Assembly: GCA_964397425.1 (NCBI GenBank) | Contig: CAYNID010000003.1 | Span: 1-64,000 of the forward strand | Direction: 5' to 3' | Length of the DNA stretch: 64,000 nt | Source of the DNA: Hallerella sp964397425 | Lineage (GTDB): Bacteria > Fibrobacterota > Fibrobacteria > Fibrobacterales > Fibrobacteraceae | Notes under the pieces: model-generated | Seen by the model: only the letters and a program-made list of their open reading frames with translations | Databases searched by the model: none | What the model was told of the DNA's origin: nothing | Program-made: the position numbers and the translations under genes | Shown here: positions 15,972-24,536 of the stretch, piece by piece | Layout: every line of letters begins with the position of its first letter | Position numbering within the stretch: position 1 is the stretch's first letter

Positions 15972-16081
15972 CTGAAGGAGAATCTTTGTTGTGCGGATTG
16001 ATTTTCGTCCGTCCGCCTTCAAAGAGAATCCGTTTTCCCGCCTTCTCCTAAATTTTCTTAGCCAAGAACACTTCTCTTTTT

Positions 16082-16089
16082 TATCTTTG
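16082..16089 (+). promoter_or_regulatory. TAnnTTTG promoter box before the PRPP-synthetase homologue
   Basis: TATCTTTG lies 25 nt upstream of ATG 16115 with AAAGGAA as Shine-Dalgarno. Confidence 0.45.
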
Positions 16090-16114
16090 CGGATACTCAA
16101 AAAGGAATCCCCGG

Positions 16115-17281
16115 ATGCAAGACCGATTCATAGTGACTGGAACTTTCACGGATGACCCGTTCGCCATTGACATTGCTCAATACATCGGGCTTCGGGAAGA
16201 CATCTCCGACACGGTTTCGCTGAAAACTTACGCGAACACCGAATTTTGCCCACGTTACATGCTAGACGTTTTTGACGATGAAAACATTGGCAAGCGTCTC
16301 AAAGGCAAAATTGTACTCATCTGCTCTTCGACTTCTCACGGATTGAGCCGCAATGACCTGGCGATGCGCGCCTGCATTTTGGCCCGAGCCGCCAAAGAAA
16401 ACGGAGCAGAAAGCGTCGTTCTCATGGAACCGGATCTTTTTTACAGCGCCCAAGACCGCGGCGCGCACCGCATCGGTGAACTGGAAAAAGACCGTCCGAC
16501 TTCGGACTTGAAAAAGTTTGACGGCCAACCTTTTACGGCAATGCTTTACGCCCAATTGTTAAAGGCCGCCGGCGTGGATTCCGTCATTACGGTACACAAC
16601 CATTCGGTCAAAGTCCAAAATCTTTACAGCGATATTTTCGATGGCCATTTCCACAACATGATTCCCACGGAAGTATACGCACATTACATCAAAACCTCCA
16701 ATTTCGTCCAAACCGGCAAAGACGGCGACAATTTGGTCATCGTCGCCCCGGATAAAGGCGCAACGCCATTCGTCAACGCCATGTTCGATGCGCTCCAGCT
16801 CCCCAGATGCAAGCGCGTCATTATGAGCAAGGTCCGCACTGGCGAACGGGAAGTCAGCATGTCGCTCAGCCCGGAAAGCGAAGTCACCCTGGATTACCTG
16901 AAGGGCAAAGACGTCATTGTCTTTGACGACATGGTCCGCACGGGCTCCACCATCGTACGGTGCTGCGACTATTTGAAGACCGGAAATCCCAACCGGGTTT
17001 GCTTCTGCGTGACACATTTCAACTCGAGCCCAGAAGCCCGCGAAAAACTGAACAGCCCTTCTATCGACGAAATTCTCACGACAAGCACGTTGCCGGACAT
17101 CATGAACCGCGACTGTCAAGGACGTTTGCGCCACAAGCTCACCGTGTTGAAGCTCGCCAAGTGGATGTCCCGCTACGTCATGCGTCTTTACGGCGAAGAC
17201 GACGGGCGTTTCGACAAAAACTTTTACAAAGTGGACATGAGCTCCAAAAATCCGCGTTGGCCGCCTCCGCACATGTATTGA
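16115..17281 (+). CDS. Ribose-phosphate pyrophosphokinase homologue (long, divergent)
   Basis: The 388-residue protein has the two-lobed phosphoribosyltransferase fold of PRPP synthetase. The PRPP-binding loop reads VIVFDDMVRTGSTIV (about 268-282; DDIVDTAGT in standard enzymes). The ATP/flexible-loop region is IMSKVRTGEREVSM, and the usual DLHAxQIQGFF reads TVHNHSVKVQNLYSD. It carries ~70 more residues than the usual ~315, mostly at the C terminus. It may be a lineage-specific PRPP synthetase or a paralogue; the active-site changes leave the reaction unproven. A strong terminator follows. Confidence 0.78.
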   Translation: MQDRFIVTGTFTDDPFAIDIAQYIGLREDISDTVSLKTYANTEFCPRYMLDVFDDENIGKRLKGKIVLICSSTSHGLSRNDLAMRACILARAAKENGAESVVLMEPDLFYSAQDRGAHRIGELEKDRPTSDLKKFDGQPFTAMLYAQLLKAAGVDSVITVHNHSVKVQNLYSDIFDGHFHNMIPTEVYAHYIKTSNFVQTGKDGDNLVIVAPDKGATPFVNAMFDALQLPRCKRVIMSKVRTGEREVSMSLSPESEVTLDYLKGKDVIVFDDMVRTGSTIVRCCDYLKTGNPNRVCFCVTHFNSSPEAREKLNSPSIDEILTTSTLPDIMNRDCQGRLRHKLTVLKLAKWMSRYVMRLYGEDDGRFDKNFYKVDMSSKNPRWPPPHMY

Positions 17282-17311
17282 TTTCTGATAAAACCGTCTA
17301 TTCTACGGTTC

Positions 17312-17342
17312 AAAAGTTCCACGAAATCGTGGAACTTTTTTT
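17312..17342 (+). terminator. Terminator between the PRPP-synthetase homologue and nhaA
   Basis: AAAAGTTCCACGA (17312-17324) pairs with TCGTGGAACTTTT, followed by a T-run to 17342. The stem is 12-13 bp with a very small loop. Confidence 0.9.
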
Positions 17343-17376
17343 AAATTTGGCACACACTTCGATCAAAGGAATCGCA

Positions 17377-18744
17377 ATGGCAGCAAAAGAAGTTCTAGGC
17401 GCAAGAGTTCCTGGCGCAAAAATCGACAAATTCGTCGCTCCCGTTCAACGTTTTTTGAAAATCGAAACAACGGCGGGCATCAGCCTTATCGCCATTACGG
17501 TGATAGCTCTTGTTTGGGCAAATCTTTCGCCGAGTACTTACAACGCTTTTTGGCATCTCCCGTTTGATTTCACCATCGGCCCGTATAGCATTTCCAAAGC
17601 GTTGGAACACGCCACCGGGCATACCCCCACGTTGGCATGGTTTGTAAACGACGCCTTGATGACGTTGTTCTTCTTTTCGGTTGGGCTAGAAGTCAAAGGG
17701 GAAATGGTCCACGGCGAACTCCGCGATTTCAGGAAAGCGCTGCTCCCGATTCTCGCCGCTGTTGGCGGCATGATTTTCCCCGCTTTGATTTACCTGGGCA
17801 TTTGCCCATCTAACGCACATCATGGATGGGGCATCCCCATGGCAACGGATATTGCTTTTACCGTTGGCTGCATGGCGTTATTAGGTTCCCGGATTCCCCA
17901 CGGTCTTCGCGTCATGATTTTGACACTCGCCATCGCCGACGATATCGGTTCCATCATCGTTGTCGCCGTCGGCTATTCGAGTGGCGTGGAATGGGCGTCA
18001 TTGGGTGTCGCCGCCATTTTCCTATTCCTCACCTGGCTTTCGTTCCGCCTGGGAATCCGTAACCTATTCGTCCACGGATTCTTAGCCCTCATCTCTTGGT
18101 TCTGCTTTGTGCAAAGCGGCGTCCATCCGACCATCTGCGGTGTCATTATCGGCCTTCTCGCTCCCGTGACCCCGATTGTCGCCCCCAAATACATGGACAA
18201 ATTGATTGTCACCGTCGGCGAAGCTGTCAAAGACAACCGCCCCATGACAAACGACCAGCGCAAAGACGTTTTGGACGCCCTGCGCCACGCCTCCCGCGAA
18301 AGCGGCTCCTTGCAAGAACGCCTGATCACGCATTTGCAGCCTTGGGTCAATTTTGTCATTATGCCGCTTTTCGCTTTGGCCAATGCCGGCGTCATCATTG
18401 AACCTTCGGCAGTCAGCCTCGTCACGCTTTCTGTCGCTTTGGGCTTGATTATCGGAAAGCCTATCGGCATTTTCCTCGTTTCGTTCCTCTCCATCAAGTT
18501 TGGCCTTTGCAAATTGCCTTCTGGCGTAAATTGGAAGATTCTTCTCGGCGGCGGCATGTTGGCGGGCATCGGATTCACCATGTCCCTTTTCGTTGCAGGT
18601 CTGGCTTTTGCAGACCCGGCCCATGCGACAGCCCTCGCCGGAGCCAAAGTCGGTATTTTGTCGGGAAGCTTCGCTTCGGCGATTCTCGGCATCCTTTACA
18701 TGCGCATCGTTTCAAAGCCGGAACAACCTTCGGCCATTCAGTGA
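17377..18744 (+). CDS. nhaA: Na+/H+ antiporter NhaA
   Basis: This 455-residue inner-membrane antiporter exchanges Na+ for H+. It has about twelve hydrophobic helices and the ion-binding Asp pair in LTLAIADDIGSI (Asp188-Asp189). Other signatures are FFFSVGLEVKGE, PMATDIAFTVG and GIGFTMSLFVAGLAF. A hydrophilic insertion of ~35 residues (MTNDQRKDVLDAL...) lies before the last helices. Start set at 17377 by AAAGGA 7 nt upstream; the open frame extends upstream antisense-like into the preceding gene. Terminators flank it on both sides, so it is a single-gene unit. Confidence 0.94.
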   Translation: MAAKEVLGARVPGAKIDKFVAPVQRFLKIETTAGISLIAITVIALVWANLSPSTYNAFWHLPFDFTIGPYSISKALEHATGHTPTLAWFVNDALMTLFFFSVGLEVKGEMVHGELRDFRKALLPILAAVGGMIFPALIYLGICPSNAHHGWGIPMATDIAFTVGCMALLGSRIPHGLRVMILTLAIADDIGSIIVVAVGYSSGVEWASLGVAAIFLFLTWLSFRLGIRNLFVHGFLALISWFCFVQSGVHPTICGVIIGLLAPVTPIVAPKYMDKLIVTVGEAVKDNRPMTNDQRKDVLDALRHASRESGSLQERLITHLQPWVNFVIMPLFALANAGVIIEPSAVSLVTLSVALGLIIGKPIGIFLVSFLSIKFGLCKLPSGVNWKILLGGGMLAGIGFTMSLFVAGLAFADPAHATALAGAKVGILSGSFASAILGILYMRIVSKPEQPSAIQ

Positions 18745-18789
18745 ATGGAATTTGGGAAACCGACGTTTTTACCAAGAACATTTTAACGG

Positions 18790-18822
18790 AAAAGAGGATT
18801 TTCAAAAGAAATCCTCTTTTTT
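18790..18822 (+). terminator. Terminator after nhaA
   Basis: AAAAGAGGATTT and AAATCCTCTTTT form a 12-bp stem with a 7-nt loop and a T-run. Confidence 0.9.
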
Positions 18823-18959
18823 ACAAAAAGGGTGAAAAATTCCCATTGACAACGGATTTGACTCCCAGCCGGCGTTTTGTTCCCATTTTTAAACTTTAAT
18901 TTTAGTGCAAAAATCCCCATTTGAATCTAATTTCAAGGCAGAATTATTTGGAGTCCTTC

Positions 18960-19643
18960 ATGCTAGATCTTCTCACAGTCCAGTCCAGCACCGCGTATCC
19001 CACACTCATTACAATGGCTTACACGTTGCTGCTCGCATTCGTCTGTTCCACAGCTATCGGATTTACCTACGAACACACCTTTCTCGGACTTTCCTATTCC
19101 AGGAATTTCGTACAGGCCCTGGTGCTGAGTTCCGTGGTCGCAGCAACAGTCATGCAGGCCATCGGCGACAATGTGGGACGCGGACTCGGCATGCTCGGCG
19201 CTCTGTCCATTGTCCGTTTTCGGACCAGTTTCAAGGATCCGCGGGACATCATGTTCCTGTTCGCGGCACTCGGAGCGGGTATCGGCTGCGGCGTGTTCGC
19301 CTGGGGTATTGCCGCCGGTGGAACCTTCGCCTTTTGCCTTATCGCCTTCGTCCTTTCACGCTCCGGACTGGGAACCAAAAACTTTTTCGATGGAATGTTG
19401 CGCTTTGCCATGCCAAATGATTCTGCAGCCCGGGAAAAATTGGAAAAGATCATGCGGGCAAATATCAAAACATTCGTCCTCATCACCATGCGCGAAATCG
19501 ATGGAGGTGAACGCATCGATGTCGCCTATCAGGTTCGGCTGCGCAGAAATCGCCCGGCAAACGAAGTCCTCAAAGAACTGACCGCCGTCCCCGGCATTTC
19601 GGATATTCATTTCATGATGCAAGATGCGACAACGGAAGTATAG
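18960..19643 (+). CDS. DUF4956 family inner-membrane protein
   Basis: The 227-residue protein has four hydrophobic helices in its first ~135 residues and a soluble ferredoxin-like C-terminal part. The signature GLGMLGALSIVRFRTSFKDP (about 77-96), followed by a Gly-rich helix, is that of DUF4956. The family is often encoded beside VTC-domain and CotH proteins; its function is unknown. Here it is the only inner-membrane component of a five-gene operon that also encodes an adaptor and an outer-membrane channel. Start set at 18960 by TGGAG 6 nt upstream. The next gene follows after 8 nt. Confidence 0.87.
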   Translation: MLDLLTVQSSTAYPTLITMAYTLLLAFVCSTAIGFTYEHTFLGLSYSRNFVQALVLSSVVAATVMQAIGDNVGRGLGMLGALSIVRFRTSFKDPRDIMFLFAALGAGIGCGVFAWGIAAGGTFAFCLIAFVLSRSGLGTKNFFDGMLRFAMPNDSAAREKLEKIMRANIKTFVLITMREIDGGERIDVAYQVRLRRNRPANEVLKELTAVPGISDIHFMMQDATTEV

Positions 19644-19651
19644 GGGGAAAC

Positions 19652-20752
19652 ATGGGATTTTCAAAAAAATTAGACGAACTGGCCGATTTGAATTCTTCGC
19701 GTTTCCATGCGATTGAATCGCATAAAATGTCCATCGCCTTTTTCCTAGCCGTAATCGCCATCGTCGCTTTGGGATATTTTTTCCATGGGCAAAACATCGT
19801 CTTTTCGGGTATCGCCGAGGCGACGGAAACGACCATCAGTATGCCCGAAGCGGTGGAAGTGGTGAAAATCCACGTCATTCCCGGCGAAGAAATTCACGCA
19901 GGCGACACTCTGGTGGAGCTCTGCCGTCCGGATTTGGCGGTGCGAATGAACGAACTGACCCGTCAATTAGACGCCATCGAAGGCCGCAGCAACTTGAATT
20001 CGGCGGACATTGATCAAAAAGTAGCGGAAATCCAATCCGATTTGAACATCAGACGAAATACGATTTTATTGGAAATCGACAAACTTTCGACCCAATACGA
20101 GCAAAACAAAGCCCTGTCCTCGAAGCTCAAAAGCATTGCCGCTTCGGTCAAAACGGACAGCTCCAACGGCATTTTACTTTCCATCCGCAATTTGAAAAAA
20201 GAGCTGAAAGTCGCCGAAGCGAACGCTGCGTCACAAATCAAAATCCTCCGGGGAAGCAAAGGCCTCGCCAAAAGCAGCAACAAAACAGAAGCCGAAGCTC
20301 TTCACCGGGAAATGGACTTGCTTAAGCAACAGCAACAAGAACTGACGATTATCGCCAAAGAAAGCTGGGTCGTCGCCACAGTCGATGTCCGCGATGGAGA
20401 AAAAATTTCAAGTTTCACGCCCATTCTCACCCTGACGCACAAAGCGGTTTCCTTAGTCCGCGGCTACATCAACGAAAAAGTTTATTCCGAAATTCAAGTG
20501 GGCGATGAAGTCGAAGTCGTCAGCGGTTCTGGAGAACACATGGACGGCACCATCATTGGAATGTCCAGCCGAATCGTCCCCTACCCCGTCCGGCTGCTGA
20601 AAATGGTCGACATGCCGCTTTACGGGCGAGAAGTCATGATCCGCATCCCCGAAAAGAACCGTCTTCTTCTGGGCGAAAAAGTTTCCATTGCAGAAAAGAC
20701 CAAAATGCCGAACCTGCTGAAAGAGTCCGCATTTCAAGGGGGAGAACAATGA
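19652..20752 (+). CDS. HlyD-like periplasmic adaptor protein
   Basis: The 366-residue protein has one membrane anchor (about residues 28-44). A biotinyl-lipoyl half motif (VEVVKIHVIPGEEIHAGDTL, about 67-86), a long coiled-coil hairpin (about 95-240, with 'KELKVAEANAASQIK') and a beta-barrel with a second lipoyl half (WVVATVDVRDGEKI) follow. This is the plan of membrane-fusion proteins that bridge an inner-membrane component and TolC. No ABC, RND or MFS gene is in the operon. It sits between the DUF4956 and TolC-like genes and overlaps the latter by 4 nt. Confidence 0.86.
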   Translation: MGFSKKLDELADLNSSRFHAIESHKMSIAFFLAVIAIVALGYFFHGQNIVFSGIAEATETTISMPEAVEVVKIHVIPGEEIHAGDTLVELCRPDLAVRMNELTRQLDAIEGRSNLNSADIDQKVAEIQSDLNIRRNTILLEIDKLSTQYEQNKALSSKLKSIAASVKTDSSNGILLSIRNLKKELKVAEANAASQIKILRGSKGLAKSSNKTEAEALHREMDLLKQQQQELTIIAKESWVVATVDVRDGEKISSFTPILTLTHKAVSLVRGYINEKVYSEIQVGDEVEVVSGSGEHMDGTIIGMSSRIVPYPVRLLKMVDMPLYGREVMIRIPEKNRLLLGEKVSIAEKTKMPNLLKESAFQGGEQ

Positions 20753-22056
20753 AAGCTCTTCTCTTTTGCGGAGTTTTCGCCACCGGAGCTTTGGCCACTC
20801 CTCTCACGTGGGACGCTCTAATCGCTTCGGTAGAAAACGATCCCGTTTTGGAAGCGTCTAAAAAAAAACAATCCGCCATCGGATCCCGTTCTGGAGTTAA
20901 ACTTTGGGACGATTTGGAATTCGAATACACCTTGGATGGATTTGGATTCATGGAGCACGATTTTGAACTGAAACTGAAGCCCAAAGCGTTTGGCGAAGGT
21001 TCTGCAGACGATGCTTATTGGAAGAGCCAGGCCGCTTATCAAAAAGCGAATCAGGATTTAGACCGCTCCATTGTTCTGTACGAGCGTTATGAGCACGCTC
21101 TGCGCTATGTCAACCGTCAAAAAATCCGCGCATTGCACGAACAACTGTCTCAAGTTGCCGCCGACCGCATTGAAGTCCTCCAGGCGATGACCGGCTCCGA
21201 ATCGTTCCGGTTACAAGATTTGGTGACCGCGATGGAAGATGCGGCGACTCTTTCTGCAAAGCTCATTTCCGATTCCAACGCCCTAAACGATTCTAAGCTC
21301 AAGCTGCTGTCTTGGGTCAGCGGATTCGATTCCATCGACTTGGACACCAACTTTCTCCCGTCGATTTCCGAAATGAAAAAAATCCTGTCGGAAATGCCGA
21401 TGGATGCCGAAAAGTACGCAGAAGTCAGCGCAGCCAAAGCCAAATGGCAAGTCAACGAAAAACGGGCCGCCCAAGAAACAGTCAGCGACAGGAATTTCAT
21501 TTCCAAAATTGGAATCGGTTACAAATACATTTACGGCAAATACAAATACAAATGGAAAACGACCAGCTGCAGCGGAGCCGCTTGTACAGAAGAATGGACG
21601 TTAGAACGTTCTGACGATGACCGCCGGACACAGGACAAATTTTACGCCTCCGTCGCCGTCCGGCTTCCTTTCTTTTCAAGCAATCACTCTTCAAACTTAA
21701 AGCGCCAAATTGACGTTTTGGAAAGCGAACGCGATTACCAAGAAGTCAAGCGGGACTTGGCGCAAAAAGTGGAACGCCGCAAGGAAGAAATTTTGGGACT
21801 TATCGCCGAACGCGAAGTGCAGCAAAAATTTGTGGAACAAGTAGATCAAGGTTCCCTTTTCGAAGATTTCGCAACAAAAGCCGGCGGGGATCCGTTACTG
21901 CTCCTCCGCGCCAAGGAAAGCGCATTGCAAAGTCAACTGAAAATTGTCCAACTGGATTTCACCATTTTCACCGTTTATTTGGATATGTTGAACGAAATGG
22001 GCGCGCTGTCCAGAACAGATGTGACAAACCATTTGAAATCGGGGCCGCTCCCATGA
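20749..22056 (+). CDS. TolC-like outer membrane channel protein
   Basis: The 435-residue protein has a signal peptide (MKALLFCGVFATGALA) and two halves of long amphipathic helices, each with a beta-hairpin-like part (GIGYKYIYGKYKYKWK... and SVAVRLPFF), like outer membrane efflux proteins. It contains a Cys pair loop (SCSGAAC) that may form a disulphide at the surface. The start overlaps the adaptor gene by 4 nt (ATGA) and the stop overlaps the VTC gene by 4 nt. Similarity to TolC is structural by eye and not strong, but the context supports it. Confidence 0.75.
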   Translation: MKALLFCGVFATGALATPLTWDALIASVENDPVLEASKKKQSAIGSRSGVKLWDDLEFEYTLDGFGFMEHDFELKLKPKAFGEGSADDAYWKSQAAYQKANQDLDRSIVLYERYEHALRYVNRQKIRALHEQLSQVAADRIEVLQAMTGSESFRLQDLVTAMEDAATLSAKLISDSNALNDSKLKLLSWVSGFDSIDLDTNFLPSISEMKKILSEMPMDAEKYAEVSAAKAKWQVNEKRAAQETVSDRNFISKIGIGYKYIYGKYKYKWKTTSCSGAACTEEWTLERSDDDRRTQDKFYASVAVRLPFFSSNHSSNLKRQIDVLESERDYQEVKRDLAQKVERRKEEILGLIAEREVQQKFVEQVDQGSLFEDFATKAGGDPLLLLRAKESALQSQLKIVQLDFTIFTVYLDMLNEMGALSRTDVTNHLKSGPLP

Positions 22057-22895
22057 GTGAAGCGCGCGGATTCAGCCTGCTAGAACGCTTTGAACTGAAA
22101 TACCACATTCCAGTTTCCATGGCCGACGCCATCGGTGAATTTATCCGCCCCTATTGCGAAGAAGATTACTATTCCAAAATCACACCGGGAAAATTTTACT
22201 GGATAACAAACCTTTATTTGGATTCTCCGCGTTGGACCTTTTTGAGTTGGAAAAAAGCGCGCCATTTGGACAGGTTCAACATGCGCGTCCGCACTTACGG
22301 AGAACATCCCCAAGATGACGGCGCATTCCATTTTGAAGTCAAGCGCAAAATCGGTCGAGTATGCTACAAGAGCCGTGGCACAGTCAAAGGGGTCAACCCT
22401 TCGTTCGTATGGAATCATCCCGTTGAAGAATGGCCTTGCAAAACGGAAAAAGACCGCAAATACATTCAAGAATTTGTTGGCAAAACCTGGATTTACAACG
22501 CCAGTCCACGTCTTTTGACGCAATACAAAAGGCGCGCCTGGTTTGGAATCAACGAAGAATATTCCCGTGTGACAATAGACATTGGAATGCGCTTCCGGGA
22601 AGAAAACGGTTTCAATTACACCGTGAACCCACAAGAAATGTGGTCTACGGGAATCCCGCGATTCTTTCAACGGGATTGCAACGCTGTTTTGGAACTCAAA
22701 TGCCCAGCGCTTCAAGTCCCCTATTGGATGCTCGATTTAATTCACCATTTCAACTTAAAACACGGCGCTTTTTCTAAGTTCGGAAATGCCGCCGCTGAAT
22801 GGAAACGCGTTTATGAAAATCCCCGCGATTTCAGAGATTCGCGATTCCCTTATTTGGCGGGAAACTTTGAAAACACGAAGGAGGTTTTCGCATGA
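22053..22895 (+). CDS. VTC domain protein (polyphosphate polymerase-like, CYTH/TTM fold)
   Basis: The 280-residue protein keeps the tunnel residues of VTC-type triphosphate tunnel enzymes: ERFELKY at the N terminus, NLYLDSP, FNMRVRTYG (RxR), FHFEVKRKI...KSRG (ExK and Lys), LTQYKRRAW, RVTIDIGMRF and LELKCP. In yeast Vtc4 this fold makes polyphosphate from ATP. No membrane segment is visible, so it would act in the cytoplasm, perhaps on the DUF4956 protein. It overlaps its neighbours by 4 nt on both sides. Whether it makes polyphosphate or modifies another substrate is not known. Confidence 0.87.
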   Translation: MSEARGFSLLERFELKYHIPVSMADAIGEFIRPYCEEDYYSKITPGKFYWITNLYLDSPRWTFLSWKKARHLDRFNMRVRTYGEHPQDDGAFHFEVKRKIGRVCYKSRGTVKGVNPSFVWNHPVEEWPCKTEKDRKYIQEFVGKTWIYNASPRLLTQYKRRAWFGINEEYSRVTIDIGMRFREENGFNYTVNPQEMWSTGIPRFFQRDCNAVLELKCPALQVPYWMLDLIHHFNLKHGAFSKFGNAAAEWKRVYENPRDFRDSRFPYLAGNFENTKEVFA

Positions 22896-24445
22896 AAAAA
22901 AATTGGATGTTGGCGGTTTCTTCCACCGCGATAGCCGCTCTTTTTCTTTCCGCTTGCTCTGACAGTTCCAGCGGGAAGACGCGTTCCGTTTCCATTCCCA
23001 CGATGGCTGTCACTGAACTCATGTACCATCCCCAGGAAGGCTTCCCCGAATTCGTGGAAATTAAACTTTTGGGAAAATCCCTTTCGAGCATGTCTGCAGT
23101 CAATTTGCGCTTAGACGGTGCCGTGGAGTTTACGTTCCCCGATGAACCGCTCGACGTGAACGAGATTCTTGTCGTAACAAATGACTCCTCCCTTTTCCGC
23201 AAAAAATATCCCCAATTTTCAGGACGCTTGTTCCAGTGGGATGCCGGATTCACCCTTTCCAATTCGGGCGATGTCTTGGAAGTCAAATTGGACGGCAAAG
23301 GCGATTGCGATGCCCGGTTCGACAACAACCCTCCCTGGCCTAGCCTCGCCGACGGCAAAGGCAGTTCCCTGGTCTATGTGGGAGAAAATCCCGCTTATGC
23401 GGAATCCTGGGCCGCGAGCAAAACGCAAAACGGAAACCCCGGCAACACAGAAGACCCTTATTATGCGGCCTCCTCTGTCCGAATCAATGAAATTTTACCG
23501 TATCATGGAACCGGTTCCATTTCTTGGATTGAATTTTATAATGACGGAGACAATGAAGTCGACATCGGCGGTTGGCAAATTGTCCGTGCCGATGCCGAAG
23601 ACAGCCTCCGCTTTATTCCATCCGGGATTACTGTCCCGGCAAAAGGTTATCAAGTCCTTTACACGCTTTCCAAAGCGGATGGAACAGAGGATAGCGTCTC
23701 GTTTGTCGCCCGCGGAGAAGCCGTCTATTTACGGGAACTTCAAAATGGAACGGCGACTGGCCTTGAATCCGGACTCGAATACGCTGCCGTCCCCACGGGA
23801 TTTTCTGCCGGAGTCATAGCCCTTTCCGATGGTTCCATGCAACAAGGCATTTTGCAAAATCCGACGGCAAACGCAAAGAATTCCGAAATTGAACTTGGCC
23901 CGATTTACATTAGCGAAGTCCATTACAATCCCAAAGACGGCGATGTCGAATTTTTGGAAATCGTCAACAAAAGCGGCGAAGAAGTCGCCTTGAATAAAAA
24001 TCTGAACAAAAGTCCCTACGGTTGGAAAATTTCTGGCGTAGGCTTTGATTTCGAAGGTGCAACACTGGCCGCCGGAGAAATCGCCCTGCTGATTCCCACC
24101 CAATACACAGGCTCCGACGGTTATACATCCCTTTCCATCACGCCTGCCGAATTCCGCGAAAAATGGCAAATTCCAGAATCTGTCCAAATTTTCCAATACC
24201 CGGGAAAACTTTCTAACCGCGGAGAAAAAATCTCAATCGAAGAGCCGATGGAAATCGCCAAAAATTTGAAGGGCGAAACAAAAATCTACTATCACATTTC
24301 GGACGCCATCCTTTATTCGGACGACGGTCTTTGGCCCAAAGAAGCCGATGGCGAAGGATTCAGTTTAAATCGCCTTGATTTTTCCGTTTCAGGATTTGAA
24401 CCCTCCAACTGGGAAGCCGCCTCCCCGACTCCCGGCTCGTTTTAA
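22892..24445 (+). CDS. Lipoprotein with three lamin-tail (LTD) domains
   Basis: The 517-residue protein has a lipoprotein signal peptide with the lipobox LSAC (about residues 18-21). Three lamin-tail-like beta domains begin with similar cores: VTELMYHPQEGFPEFVEI (about 38-55), RINEILPYHGTGSISWIEF (about 197-215) and ISEVHYNPKDGDVEFLEI (about 330-347). LTD domains in bacterial surface proteins are thought to mediate binding to the envelope or to matrix. No CotH kinase domain is present. It is the last gene of the operon and is probably exposed on the outer membrane. Confidence 0.86.
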   Translation: MKKNWMLAVSSTAIAALFLSACSDSSSGKTRSVSIPTMAVTELMYHPQEGFPEFVEIKLLGKSLSSMSAVNLRLDGAVEFTFPDEPLDVNEILVVTNDSSLFRKKYPQFSGRLFQWDAGFTLSNSGDVLEVKLDGKGDCDARFDNNPPWPSLADGKGSSLVYVGENPAYAESWAASKTQNGNPGNTEDPYYAASSVRINEILPYHGTGSISWIEFYNDGDNEVDIGGWQIVRADAEDSLRFIPSGITVPAKGYQVLYTLSKADGTEDSVSFVARGEAVYLRELQNGTATGLESGLEYAAVPTGFSAGVIALSDGSMQQGILQNPTANAKNSEIELGPIYISEVHYNPKDGDVEFLEIVNKSGEEVALNKNLNKSPYGWKISGVGFDFEGATLAAGEIALLIPTQYTGSDGYTSLSITPAEFREKWQIPESVQIFQYPGKLSNRGEKISIEEPMEIAKNLKGETKIYYHISDAILYSDDGLWPKEADGEGFSLNRLDFSVSGFEPSNWEAASPTPGSF

Positions 24446-24477
24446 ACTGGATTTGTAAAATTTTGTTTCGACAGGAG

Positions 24478-24496
24478 CGCTTGAAATTTTCAAGCG
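24478..24496 (+). other. Hairpin in the leader of the NYN-like gene
   Basis: CGCTTGAA and TTCAAGCG form a perfect 8-bp stem with a 3-nt loop. It is not followed by a T-run, so it is not a typical terminator of the upstream operon. Confidence 0.5.
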
Positions 24497-24509
24497 TCAA
24501 CTGAATAGA

Positions 24510-24535
24510 GGGTTTCACTTTTACAGGAGAAACCC
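24510..24535 (+). promoter_or_regulatory. Hairpin covering the Shine-Dalgarno of the NYN-like gene
   Basis: GGGTTTC (24510-24516) pairs with GAAACCC (24529-24535). The AGGAG at 24525-24529 lies in the loop next to the stem, and the ATG follows 1 nt after it. The structure could limit translation (inference). Confidence 0.45.
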
Positions 24536-24536
24536 C

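Noticed and set aside
15021..16100. 359-codon minus-strand frame opposite glk
   Set aside because: No family pattern; glk on the plus strand has all catalytic motifs.
16960..17376. Upstream extension of the nhaA frame
   Set aside because: It lies within the PRPP-synthetase homologue and a terminator, and the nhaA ATG at 17377 has its own Shine-Dalgarno.
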